Below, piece by piece: positions 28,270 through 39,086 of a DNA stretch of 64,000 nt. Made by a program: the position numbers and the translations under genes. The stretch spans positions 47,177,863 to 47,241,862 of the forward strand of contig JALGPY010000010.1 of the NCBI GenBank assembly GCA_023055425.1, read 5' to 3'. Numbering within the stretch: position 1 is the stretch's first letter; the number at the start of each line of letters is the position of its first letter. The notes beneath the pieces are model-generated. The model was not told the DNA's origin, searched no databases, and saw nothing but the letters and a program-made list of their open reading frames with translations. Origin of the DNA: Linanthus parryae. Taxonomy: Eukaryota; Streptophyta; Magnoliopsida; Ericales; Polemoniaceae.

Positions 28270-28560
28270 AGATTCTTCACAAATTATCAATAACCTCTTA
28301 TAGTGCAGTTGGCCTGGAAACTTTTCCCATAACCATACACCCTAGTTTCATACTACGCAAGAAGTTAGAGAACTCACAAGACTACAACACATAGTTACGC
28401 CCATCTAAAACAGTCAGCATAGGCTTACAAATATCTAATCTATCCATTGTGAAGAGGCACTAACCCAATGAAGGAGCAAGAGTCTGAAAACACGGGTAAA
28501 ATATTCCGAAATACTACTAAATAATAACTAGACATCCGAATCCTGCAAACAAAATCCTAA
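28270..28560 (-). pseudogene. Second copy of a Copia leader and gag start, broken
   Basis: The - strand resembles the leader/gag start found at 29190-29303 plus 37737-37840: shared pieces include ACCCGTGTTTTCAGACTCTT, ATGGATA(G/A)ATTAGATATTT and GAGTTCTCTAACTTCTTG. The frame after ATG (MDRLDICKPMLTVLDGRNYV) is stopped by TAG where Trp is expected. So the old Copia relic carries two partial gag starts in tandem. Confidence 0.65.
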
Positions 28561-28643
28561 AGAAGATAAAAAAAAACTATGTGATCACCCTGTGAGTGAG
28601 ACATTGAGAAAACGAGAAGCCGGACGTACCATGTCACTCGCCT

Positions 28644-29290
28644 CTAAGGACGTACCAGAAAAAGACGAACTTCAGTAGATAAAAATTCAGCAACAGCAGA
28701 ATCAAGAGTAGGAAGCAGTGTCATGTGGACAAGAGAAGAGCGAACATGCTCATATGCATCATCGAGAACCATAAGAAACTGAATGAGATGCAAACGATCT
28801 CGGTATTTTAAGTACAAGGAAACATCTTCATGAAACTTCCATTTAAGCTCAGACTGAGCTAACTGATACCACACGACATGCATTTGAACCAAGAATGATT
28901 GGATGGAATGACCCGATTCTCGTCTCATTTTGCTAATTTCCTTCATCTTCTGATACTGATGAGAGCGATTATAGTACTTTGAGCTAAGAAAGTTTGACAC
29001 CTCTTAGGCGGTCTCGACGAAACTGGTTCTTTATGGACGGAACTGATGCATTACTAATCCGAGTAATTATATGAGCATTAATCGCATCGCATTCTTCTTG
29101 GGGATCTTTAAGACTGACGGCTGGCTTAGTTGCAGGAGCCTTGGAAGGGGAAACTTCAGTAGCTATGATAACTTTTTCCGAAACCATACGCTATAGTTTC
29201 TTGCTCCACAAGAAGTTAGAGAACTCATGAGACCACAACACATTGTTAGGTCCATCCAAAACTGTCAATAGATGCTTAGAAATATCTAAT
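28644..29290 (-). pseudogene. Old Copia relic: gag (UBN2-type) fragment
   Basis: The - strand begins near 29290 with MDKLDISKHLLTVLDG, stops, and continues in 28984-29187 (EECDAINAHIITRIS) and 28644-29000 (HSIQSFLVQMHVVWYQLAQS, QFLMVLDDAYEHVRSSLVHM). These are the UBN2-type gag features of plant Copia elements. At least one stop and one frameshift are present and no pol follows. The gag start is separated from its leader by the Angela-like element. Confidence 0.75.
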
Positions 29291-29308
29291 TTATCCACTG
29301 TGACAAGT

Positions 29309-30734
29309 TGTTGGGTTTTGATTCATGGATGCGCAACGGAAACAACAAAAAACCATGCAAAATCCTCCAAGGATCACAAGTCAAGAGACATAACGATGGT
29401 AAAGGAAGAAATCTATTGACACACCTTAGGGTTCTCCTTTGATGACTTCAAACGCGAATTGTGTCACGTTCTCTATAGTTGATCCACGCCTAGAGTTTAT
29501 TTCTAGATCTTCCAATCCTTGGTGCTAGCCCGGAAAGAAGAAGAGGAAGAACAATCACGCAAAACGAGACCGAAACAAGGAGGTTTCGGCCTCCTTGTGG
29601 GCCGAAGGGAAGGGGGCGGCGAGCAAGGGGGGCGGCGGCTCCTTTGCTTGCTTGCTCTCTCTCCTTTTGTTCTCTCCCACTCAAGTTATGATCAATTGAA
29701 TCATAAGTGTGGGAAGGAAGGAAGGAATGTCCTTTATGTAGTCCAACAAATCCTTGCCAACTACCTAAAGGACTTATTCTAGTCCTACTAGAATTCAATT
29801 TAGTCCATTCCTTGCAAATTAGTCCCTACTAAGTTTGCAAGGTATTGCAAAGTGATACTTCTAATTACTTAATCCAATTAATTAATTCCCAAATCTAGTT
29901 CAACTCTATATAGCGTGTGACCCCATAGGTTCTATCTAGTTGGAAGCAACAATTTGCTAATATGGAGCGGTTTCTAGCAAAACATGCATTCTAGCCAACT
30001 AATAGATTAGTCATCTTGACGACCTTTGTACAAGTAATTGTCTCATCCCTTTGTCTCTATATCCGGATTGGACACGATACATACAAGTCACACTCGTATA
30101 TCCAATCCAAAGTTTCTCGATCCATGGGAATAGCCTTATTCGTGCAAATAACATCAATATCCAATATTGATTTATTTGACTCTGCCCAGAAATTCTATAA
30201 GCACTATCTCTCGAGTGGCCTAGGATATTTGCTCCCGTTATGTGGGAGGGACAAATTCTATCTACGTCCACTACGATCTCTAAGCTTGCTTCTTATTGTA
30301 TCCGGTACACGTCTTTATAACTACCCAGTTATGGTGTAGCGTTTAACGCTACCAAAATCACAATAATCCACAACTAGAATATCTAGCGACTTCAAGTCTA
30401 AGGATGACAATACCATTGTACCGCGAGAATCACTTGTGACTTAACATAACGTGTATGTAGCCTTCTCGGAGATGGGTTAATCCAGTGCGTCATTACCTTT
30501 AATGCACACCTATGTGTTGGATCATGATATCTCCATATCAATCCAACCCCATACTAGTCTATAGATGATTGTCCCATTAATCATTATACTTGACTAGGGA
30601 TATTTAAGATAAACAACACAATTGTAAATCTAAGGACTTCATTATATTAAATATCTAATAAATAATAAATGAATTTTCTAGCCACAAATAAATTCATACT
30701 AAACTAGATTGCCTCCAGGGCATCTATTCCAACA
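29309..30734 (-). repeat. Angela-like LTR, left copy (3' LTR)
   Basis: 1426 bp. It contains a GC-rich block (about 29575-29650, GGGGGCGGCGAGCAAGG) and a long AT-rich remainder. Possible TATA-like motifs are not obvious. Nearly the same as the right copy except small indels and scattered substitutions. Confidence 0.92.
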
Positions 30735-32646
30735 GTCTCCCACTTGCAGTAGAGCCAATCTGGCGCATCTCGTATGCCCATACTCCTAGTGTGCCCTTCA
30801 TGCTTCCACTGCGCAAGCGGCTTTGTAAGCGGGTCTGACAGATTCTCATCTGTAGGAATCTTGCATATCCGAACGTCTCCTCTATCGATAATATCTCGAA
30901 TCAGATGAAACTTCCTGAGCATGTGCTTGGATTTCTGGTGTGACCTGGGTTCCTTCGATTGCACGATCGCCGCGGTGTTGTCACAGTACAACTCAATTGG
31001 ATTCGCAATGCTAGGAACTACACCAAGTTCAGAAACAAAATTTCTGATCCAAACAGCTTCCTTTGCTGCGCCATTTGCAGCAATGTACTCAGCCTCTGTT
31101 GTAGAATCAGCCACCGTCTCTTGCTTGGAACTCTTCCAGCTCACCGCTGCTCCATTCAGGCAAAACACATATCCTGACTGTGATCTAAAGTCATCTCTGT
31201 CAGTTTGGAAGCTTGCACCAGTGTAACCCTTTACCCGCAACTCTTCCTCACCGCCAAATACCAAGAAAGAATCCTTAATTCTTCTCAAGTACTTTAGGAT
31301 GTTCTTGACTGCAATCCAGTGACTCTCACCTCGATTGGATTGGTATTTGCTTGTCATACTCAAGGCATATGACACATCTGGTCTAGTACATAACATGGCG
31401 TACATGATAGATCCTATGGCCGAGTCATAGGGAATTCTACTCATGCGTTCCTTCTCAATCTCATTGGAAGGACAACCACTCTTCGAAACAGAGATTCCAT
31501 GTGACGTGGGCAAGAATCCCTTTTGGAATCTTGCATGTTGAACCGCTTCAACACCTTGTCAATATATGTACTTTGACTTAGGCCTAGCAGTCTCTTAGAT
31601 CTATATCTATAGATCTTTATACCGAGTATATAGGCTGCTTCCCCTAAGTCCTTCATTGAGAAACACTTCCCTAGCCAATCTTTAACAGATTGCAGCATGG
31701 GAACGTTGTTTCCAATGAGTAGTATGTCATCCACATACAAGACCAGAAAAGATACAGAGCTCCCACTAACCTTCTTGTAGTCACAAGACTCATCTTCGTT
31801 TCTGATGAAGCCAAACTCTTTGACTACTTCATCAAAACGTCGATTCCAACTCCTAGAAGCTTGCTTCAATTCATAAATGGATCGTTGCAGCTTACATACT
31901 TTGTTGGCTTGCTTTGGATCCTCAAAACCCTCCGGCTGTATCATATACACGTCCTCGAGGAGATTCCCATAAAGGAATGTTGTTTTGACATCCATCTTCC
32001 AAATCTCATAGTCGTGGTATGCTGCAATCGCAAGTAGGATTCGGATGGATTTGGATATAGCGACTGGTGAAAAGGTTTCATCATAGTCAATACCATGAAT
32101 CTGTCTGAATCCTTTATCCATCAATCGGCCCTTATAGGTAATCACATTACCATCCATGTCGATCTTCTTCTTGAAGACCCACTTGCACCCTATGGGCCAC
32201 GCCCTTTCGGGTGGTTCCACCAAAGTCCATACTTTGTTGGTATACATGGATTCCATCTCGGATCTCATGGCTTCCAGCCACTTCTGAGAGTCTGGGCCTT
32301 TCATGGCCTCTTCATAGGTAGTAGGCTCATCATCTATGAGCATCGTGTCACCGTAATCGGTCACTAGAAGTCCATACCTCTCGGGTTCCTGGCGCACTCT
32401 ACCAGATCTACGAAGCTCTTGTGTTACTTGAATAGGCTGCTCCACAACCGCTTGTGGTTCCTGTTCATGTCCCATAATCGGTTCAGTGATATGTGGTTCT
32501 TGAACCTCTTCAAGCTCTACAGTCCTCCCACTTTCTTCTTTAGAGACAAACTCTCTTTCTAGAAACACGCCGGTCCGAGCAATAAACACTTTGTTATCGG
32601 TTGGATTGTAGAAGTAGTAACCCTTAGTTTCCTTAGGGTACCCCAC
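30735..32646 (-). pseudogene. Angela-like reverse transcriptase and RNase H (frameshifted)
   Basis: 31441-32646 carries the linker and RT: KWVFKKKIDMDGNVITYKGR, KMDVKTTFLYGNLLEDVYMI, QPEGFEDPKQANKVCKLQRS and LVLYVDDILLIGNN (catalytic YVDD). A frameshift near 31510 moves into 30704-31513 with RNase H: AVSWKSSKQETVADSTTEAE, YIAANGAAKEAVWIRNF, CDNTAAIVQSKEPRSHQKS and the end DPLTKPL. Apart from that shift the enzyme region looks well kept, and the similarity to BARE-1-type pol is obvious. Confidence 0.9.
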
Positions 32647-33611
32647 AAACTTACACTTATCCTATTTCGGCCCTAGCTTGTCTGATTGTAAACGTTTTAC
32701 ATAGACATCGCAGCCTCAAATCCTCATGAACGACAATGTGGGACGCCTCCCACTCCACATCTCATATGGTGTCTTCATGAATGATTTAGATGGAACACGT
32801 TTAATAGTGAAAGCTGCACTTAATAGAGCGTGGCCCCAAAATGATAATAGAAGATCGATTTGACACATCATAGATCAAACCATATCCAATAGGTTTCGAT
32901 TCCTCCTCTCAGACACGCCATTCCACTGTGGCGTTCCGGGTGGAGTGAGTTGGGATACGATCCCACACTCTCTAAGATAGTCGTCAAACTCTTGGCTCAA
33001 GTATTCCCCTCCACGATCCGATCGTAGAGCCTTGATACTTTTGCCAAGTTGCGTCTCTACTTCATTCTTGAATTCTTTGAACACTTCAAAGGATTCAGAT
33101 TTGGCCCTCATAAGGTACACAAATCCATATCTACTGTAGTCATCAGTAAATGTAATGAAGTAGACATAACCACCCCTGGCAGGCGTGACAAATGGCCCAC
33201 ACACATCAGTATGTATGAGTGCCAATTGCTCACTAGTCCTCTCACTTTCTTATTGAAAGGGGACTTTGTCATTTTTCCCAATAAAAAAGCCTCACATGTC
33301 TCATATGATTAAAAATCAGATGAGTCTAGTAGTCCATCCATATGGAGTCTAGATACATGTTTCTCGTTTATGTGGCCTAAACGACAGTGCCATAAATAAT
33401 CAGGATTTAAATCATTTATTTTAATCCGCTTGGTATTAATGTTGTAGACAGGATTGCTTAGATCAAGGACACATAGTCCATTAAATAATTGCGCACTAAA
33501 ATAGTGAATATTATTCAAATAAAAGGAACAACAATTGTTCTTTATTGAAATAATAAAACCATCCTTGTCCAAACAAGAAATAGAAATAATGTTTCTGCTC
33601 ATAGCGGGCAC
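32647..33611 (-). pseudogene. Angela-like integrase (broken)
   Basis: 33309-33611 is the pre-integrase HHCC region (LWHCRLGHINEKHVSRLHMD) and ends at a stop. 32875-33225 is the core with IHTDVCGPF, RSDRGGEYLSQEF and GVSERRNRNLLDMV, i.e. D, D and E of the catalytic triad. 32647-32874 continues out of frame. Stops and shifts make it inactive. Confidence 0.85.
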
Positions 33612-33641
33612 ATAATAGCAATTATTTAATTCTAAAACTAA

Positions 33642-34697
33642 TCATGAAGGCAGAGATAGCTCGCACACGCCCACGACCAACGCAGCAACTTTTGCTCCAT
33701 TCCCAACGCGCAGATCTATCTTCTCTTTAGCCAATCTTCTACTTCTCTTTAGATCCTGCACATTTCGACAAATGTGAGATCCACATCCAGTATCTAATAC
33801 CCATGATGTTGAGACAGTTAAATTGACATCTACAACAAAAATACCTGGTGGTAGTGGAATCACTATTCCAATCCTCTTGTCCTCCAGATATTTTGGGCAG
33901 TTCCTCCTCCAGTGTCCAGGCTGACTGCAGTAGTGACACTCACCTTTAGTCATACCTTTGGCAATGCCACCAACAGGATTAAGGGCAGGTTCCTTAGACT
34001 TGGAAACTGATTTGCCTTTGCCCTTGGAGGATGAGGCAAACCTTTTGCCCTTTCCTTTCTGCACCATCATAATGGCCTTGCCCTTACCCTTGTTGATGCT
34101 CTGTTCAGCTGTCCTCAACATATTGAGCAAATCTGGCAGTGGTTTCACTATCTCGTTCATGTTATAGTTCATGATGAACTGTCCATAACTCTTGGGCAAT
34201 GATTGCAACACGAGATCGGTTGCCAACTCTTGGCCGACCAGGAACCCCAGTCGGGCGAGATTCTCCAAGTACCCGATCATACGGAGTACATGGGGTTCCA
34301 TCGGGTTCCCTTCTGCCAGATGACACTTGAACAGTGCCTTAGATACCTCATACCTCTCAACCCTTTCCTGCTCTTGGAAGATCTGCTTCAGATGCTCGAT
34401 CATATCGACATCATTCATGTTTTCGTGTTGCTTCTGAAGCTCAGAAGTCATGGTGCATAGCATAAGTCAGGCCGCATCATTAGCGTCATCAACACGCTTT
34501 TGATACTCCTTTAGGGCTGCAGGTGTTTGGTTCTCTGGACCTGCTGGAACATGCTCCTCTATTGCGTACAGTTTCTTCTTTTGCTTGAGAACGATTCTCA
34601 AGTTTCTGTACCAATCAAGGAAGTTGGTTCCAGAGAGCTTGTCCTTCTCAAAGACAGGTCGTAGGGAATGTTGTGAACTCGATTAGTTGTTTGCCAT
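33642..34697 (-). pseudogene. Angela-like gag and protease (broken)
   Basis: The likely ATG (antisense 34695-34697) is followed after three codons by TAA (antisense 34683-34685), and a second in-frame TGA stands at antisense 34467-34469. 33642-34463 is then open: gag with a CCHC knuckle (CHYCSQPGHWRRNC) followed by the protease motif WVLDTGCGSHIC with intact DTG. Basic linker KGKGKRFASSSKGKGKS lies before the knuckle. Confidence 0.87.
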
Positions 34698-36301
34698 TTG
34701 GAATTCTACAAAAAGGAAAATACGCAAATTTTTAGTATTTGTGAATTTTTGACTATATTCAATAATGGCTAGTTTATCAAATATAGCTCCCACTATTTTT
34801 CTACAGATTAATAGCCCTCAAGATATTAATGAGGAAAATATCCTTATATTTTCTAGTGGGCCAAGATCCATGTTTCATCTCCTTATGAGCTTGCTTTGGC
34901 AAGTCACCCATAATTTGACTACTTTAGGTAGGAACAATTCCAATTGATTGCCTCTAGGTTTCTTAATCACATTAACAGCCTAGTTGCGTTCAACCTCTTA
35001 TTTAAACAATTTCACATTACTAGCTTGTGCCATCGCATTCCATCATTATGAACCAAGTCGCCATGCTTTGGCACACACGAGCTTGATAAATCATGATGAT
35101 AATGGGTGTTTAAATAACGAGAAGGCAAGAACACAATATTTGAATTTTGAGGGATTTTAAATTCAATTTTTAATTGTTTTTGTTGATCAATATCAACTAA
35201 TCTATCTATTTGAGTTTGGGCATAACTCCAAATAATAGATCCGGGTTGTCTAATTATCTTATTATCCTAATTGCATGCATCATCCATACACCAACCACAA
35301 AATAATAAGACAATTAAGTAAACAACCACAAAACATAAATAAAACGTGATGTGGATATGGCCTTTTCTAGACTAAGAAAATTCCAAGCCAATGGAATTTT
35401 CTATGAACCCTAAAAGCAAACACATCTCCATGCGTCTTGATCTTTTGGTCCATCCTTCATAGTCTTGTGGAATGCTCCTTGTTTCATGCTCCATCTTTCG
35501 TGGTTCCTTTTGGCTTTGGGCTTCTTTTCTTCAATCTTGGCTAACAATCTACTTTTATCTAGCACTAGCTAACTCCTATACTAAATAAAAATAAATCTCA
35601 CAAGTTGAGAAAAAAATGGATCGCAGGCCATAAAACCCTAATAAATTATTACAATTAATTGATCAGCTCGCAGGCCGTAAACCAAACCACAAAAATTAAA
35701 CATCCACATCAAACCACATCCTAAGGCCATATCCAATCATCATGCGAATTGCACATAAACATTTAAAATCCAATTATAACGCGCTTGGTCAATTTTAATT
35801 GATTTTAGGATATTCTAGGGCTAAAACGGTCCATGGGGCCCAACAATCCAATTGCCCGGGCCCAAAAAGTGAACCGCAAGGGCCTAGGGCCGGCTGGCCC
35901 CTAGCCCACGCGGCTAGGCCGCGGGCTAGGGCTGCCCCGGCCCCTAGGCCGAGCCTTGCTTGGGCGGCAAGCAAGGAGGGGCGGTCCCCTAGGGGGCCGA
36001 ACCTCCTTTGGGAGTTATTTCCAAAACAACTCCCTTGCTTGGTGCCCAAGTTTGGTTGTTTCCTTGTTTGGGAAGAATTCCTTCTTCCACGAGGATGCCC
36101 AAACCCTAGATCTAAGATCTTAAAATTTCTCAAACTCACTAATTCATGCATCCAATGCAAAAACTAGGTATTGTTATGATAGATTATTGACAAATTGCAT
36201 CACATGCTTGATTTGTCTTGTTTTACGCGATAAACAATAATTTTAAGGTGTAAAACTATCAAAACATAACACATAAACCACGTTTATACTCTACGACCTG
36301 T
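34698..36301 (-). other. Long untranslated leader of the Angela-like element
   Basis: About 1.6 kb between primer site and gag, as is typical of this lineage. At 35830-36060 it has a very GC-rich island with self-complementary tracts (GGGCCTAGGGCC, GGCCCCTAGCC, GGCCGCGGGC) and GCAAGCAAGGAG, also present in the LTR. The short frames over it (for example 35795-36167 on both strands) are composition artefacts. It might contain dimerisation or packaging signals; this is inference. Confidence 0.6.
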
Positions 36302-36315
36302 GGCTCTAATACCAC

Positions 36316-37731
36316 TGTTAGGTTTTGATTCATGGATGCGCATTGGAAACAACAATAAACCATGCAAAACCCTCCAAGGATCACAAGTCAAGAGAAATAA
36401 CGATGGTAAATGAAGAAATCTATTAACACACCTTAGGGTTCTCCTTTGATGACTTCAAACGCGAATTTTGTCACGTTCTCTATAGTTGATCCACGCCTAG
36501 AGTTAATTTCTAGATCTTCCAATCCTTGGTGCTAGCCCGGAAAGAGGAAGAATAATCACGCAAAACGAGATCGAAACAAGGAGGTTTCGGCCTCCTTGTG
36601 GGCCGACGGGAAGGGGGCGGCGAGCAAGGGGGGCGGCGGCTCCTTTGCTTGCTTGCTCTCTCTCCTTTTGTTCTCTCCCACACAAGTTATGATCAATTGA
36701 ATCATAAGTGTGGGAAGGAAGGAGTGTCATTTATATAGTCCAACAAATCCTTGCCAACTACCTAAAGGACTTATTCTAGTCCTACTAGAATTCAATTTAG
36801 TCCATTCCTTGCAAATTAGTCCCTACTAAGTTTGCAAGGTATTGCAAAGTGATCATTCTAATAAATTAATCCAATTAATTAATTCCCAAATCTAGTTCAA
36901 CTCTATATAGTGTGTGACCCCATATGTTCTATCTAGTTGGTAGCAACAATTTGCTAATATGGAGCGGTTTCTAGCAAAACATCCATTCTAGCCAACTAAT
37001 AGAATAGTCATCTTGACAACCTTTGTACAAGTAATTGTCTCATCCCTTTGTCTCTATATCCGGATTGGACACGAGACATACAAGTCACACTCGTATATCC
37101 AATCCACAGTTTCTCGATCCATGGGAATAGCCTTATTCGTGCAAATAACATCAATATCCAATATTGATTTATTTGAGTCTGTTCAGACATTCTATAAGCA
37201 CTATCCCTCGAGTGGCCTAGGATATTTGCTCCCGTTATGTGGGAGGGACAAATTCTATCTACGTTCACTACGATCTCTAAGCTTGCTTCTTATTGTATCC
37301 GGTACACGCCTTTATAACTACTCCGTTACGGTGTAGCGTTTAACGCTACCAAAATCACAATAATCCACAACTAGAATATCTAGCGACTTCAAGTCTAAGG
37401 ATGACAATACCATTGCACCGCGAGAAGCACTTGTGACTTAACATAACGTGTATGTAGCCTTCTCGGAGATGGGTCAATCCAGTGCGCCATTACCTTTAAT
37501 GCACACCTATGTGTTGGATCATGATATCTCCATATCAATCCAACCCCATACTAGTCTATAGATGATTGTCCCATTAATCATTATACTTGACTAGGGATAT
37601 TTAAGATAAACAACACAATTATAAATCTAAGGACTTCATTATATTAAATATCCAATAAATAATAAATGAATTTTCTAGCCACAAATAAATTCATACTAAA
37701 CTAGATTGCCTCTAGGGCATCTATTCCAACA
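36316..37731 (-). repeat. Angela-like LTR, right copy (5' LTR)
   Basis: 1416 bp; starts TGTTAGGTTTTG on the + strand and ends CTATTCCAACA. Same GC-rich block at about 36572-36645. The tRNA-Met-type primer site lies directly on its left. Confidence 0.92.
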
Positions 37732-37736
37732 CAAGT

Positions 37737-38509
37737 CACTGACCCAATAAAGGACCAAGAGTCTGAAAACACGGGTAAAATAAACCTAAAATAGCATGAA
37801 ACAATAAGTATAAATCTAAATGTCGCAAAAGTAAATAGATTAAAAATATCAAAAACTTTGGGATCCAAAATGATCTCGTTGGAATTCGCAGAAAAAGTAG
37901 CAAATACGGGCGATCAAAGGCGCAGAACGGCTGAATCGGCGCGAAATGACGCGAAATAGTGCGGAGCAGCAGGCGGCGGCTAAACAGAGCTTCTGGCTCG
38001 TCCAGAAGCCGTTGGGGAGCCGGCTTGAAGAAAAGCTGACATGAAAGTTGCTGGCTTGCCCGCGAGCTGGCGGCTTGCGATCGGCTTGAGCTGAGTCATG
38101 TGAGAGCCGGTGGCGCGTTGGTGTGCGTAGTTGTGCAGGCAGAACGACACCGACTTCGAGAGGCATGTGCGAACTTCGTTCGGCCTGAAATATTTGGATG
38201 TGGTTCGGAATCGAATTTCGAGTCTATGTGGCGGTAGAGTTTCATTATTCGACGATCGTTAGACGATCGAACAAGAAGCATACCGAGAGTTGTAACTCGA
38301 ACGAGAAAACAAACCAAAAACTGAAACTCTAGAACTGTGTAGGTTCTGATACCATGATAGAACTATTGGTGAAGAATCATATGTATTTGTCAAGTCATAA
38401 AAGTTAAACAATAATCCTATTATAGGCTATACACCTCTACAATAACGGCCTAGCTCCTCAAAATATTACATAAGAATAGAATGACCTATTTATTTTACAT
38501 ATCATAACA
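37737..38509 (-). mobile_element. Old Copia relic: 5' LTR, primer site and leader
   Basis: LTR 38355-38509 (155 bp; + strand TGATAGAACTATTGG .. ATATCATAACA, canonical TG..CA) with a tRNA-Met-type primer site attached (antisense GGTTCTGATACCA, 38342-38354). The leader runs left to 37737 and, with the Angela-like insert removed, continues to the gag start near 29290. Part of the leader (37870-38120) is GC-rich. No partner LTR was recognised on the left, so the 3' end of the element is lost. Confidence 0.7.
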
Positions 38510-38950
38510 GCGTCAACAAAAAGGTTGAAATATAATGAGTTAAGATGTTGGGGGTGGCCTTGTACCAGCTAAGACCGAGTGTAGACGAAGTCATCACTAA
38601 GAATAGGTGCCAAATGTTGCTCTTGTGGGCGGTCGACCCAGTTTTAGTAATGGTGGCGAGCTTCAGATAGACTGATGGCTATGAGAGAATTCGATGAAGA
38701 TACATGGGCATGTTTCATAGACATAGAATTCCTACCTAGCCAAATTTATCGAAGAATTAGAAATATAAAAATCCAGTCGTCGAAGTGAGAAGACGCCAAT
38801 AAGATGTTGGGTTGGGCTTGCATAAACTAGCGGAGCGCTATATTTCTCAAATAATTATTTATATTGTTTTAATATGTATTTTACATAATTTATTGAAGAT
38901 GCTCTAAGACTGCGGATAGCCAGATACTAATTGAGAAGCGTTTTAAGTAG
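38510..38950. other. Upstream region of the CslE gene; no gene seen
   Basis: Ordinary non-coding sequence right of the Copia LTR relic. No repeat or open frame recognised. Confidence 0.4.
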
Positions 38951-38958
38951 TACTACTT

Positions 38959-38968
38959 TTTATATAGT
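38959..38968 (+). promoter_or_regulatory. Likely TATA box of the CslE gene
   Basis: TTTATATAGT about 120 bp upstream of the ATG, in the right place for a plant core promoter; a purine-rich GAGAGAG 5' UTR follows. It is less than 460 bp from the retroelement LTR at 38355-38509, which could supply other signals. Confidence 0.55.
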
Positions 38969-39086
38969 AGTAGATGATTGCTCTAGTTTTGGAAACAATT
39001 ATTTGATGATGAAATGGTTTTCTGAAGTGGTTGTGTGGTGTTAGAGAGGGAAAGTAGAGAGCCAGAGAGAGTAGAGAGCGAGAGAG

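Larger units (their letters stand above)
29304..37736 (-). mobile_element. Angela/BARE-1-like Copia retrotransposon 3
   Basis: Full-length insertion (29309-37731, 8.4 kb) with perfect 5-bp duplication CAAGT (29304-29308 and 37732-37736). LTRs are 29309-30734 and 36316-37731, ending TG..CA. The primer site (antisense GGCTCTAATACCA, 36302-36314) is one base from the right LTR; the polypurine tract (antisense GTCTCCCACTTGC) starts at 30735. The LTR start TGTTGGAATAGATGCC and the RT/RNase H sequence resemble the Angela/BARE-1 lineage. It interrupts an older Copia relic, so it is the younger. Coding parts contain stops and frameshifts. Confidence 0.94.

Noticed and set aside
26506..29300. UGT exon 1
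   Set aside because: No frame on the - strand shows the expected N-terminal glycosyltransferase motifs.
35795..36167. Overlapping 120-codon frames on both strands
   Set aside because: They come from the GC-rich leader of the Angela-like element; low complexity in Gly, Ala, Pro and Arg.
30016..37336. Two nearly identical 107-codon frames (30016-30339, 37013-37336)
   Set aside because: They are the same non-coding stretch in the two LTRs of the Angela-like element.
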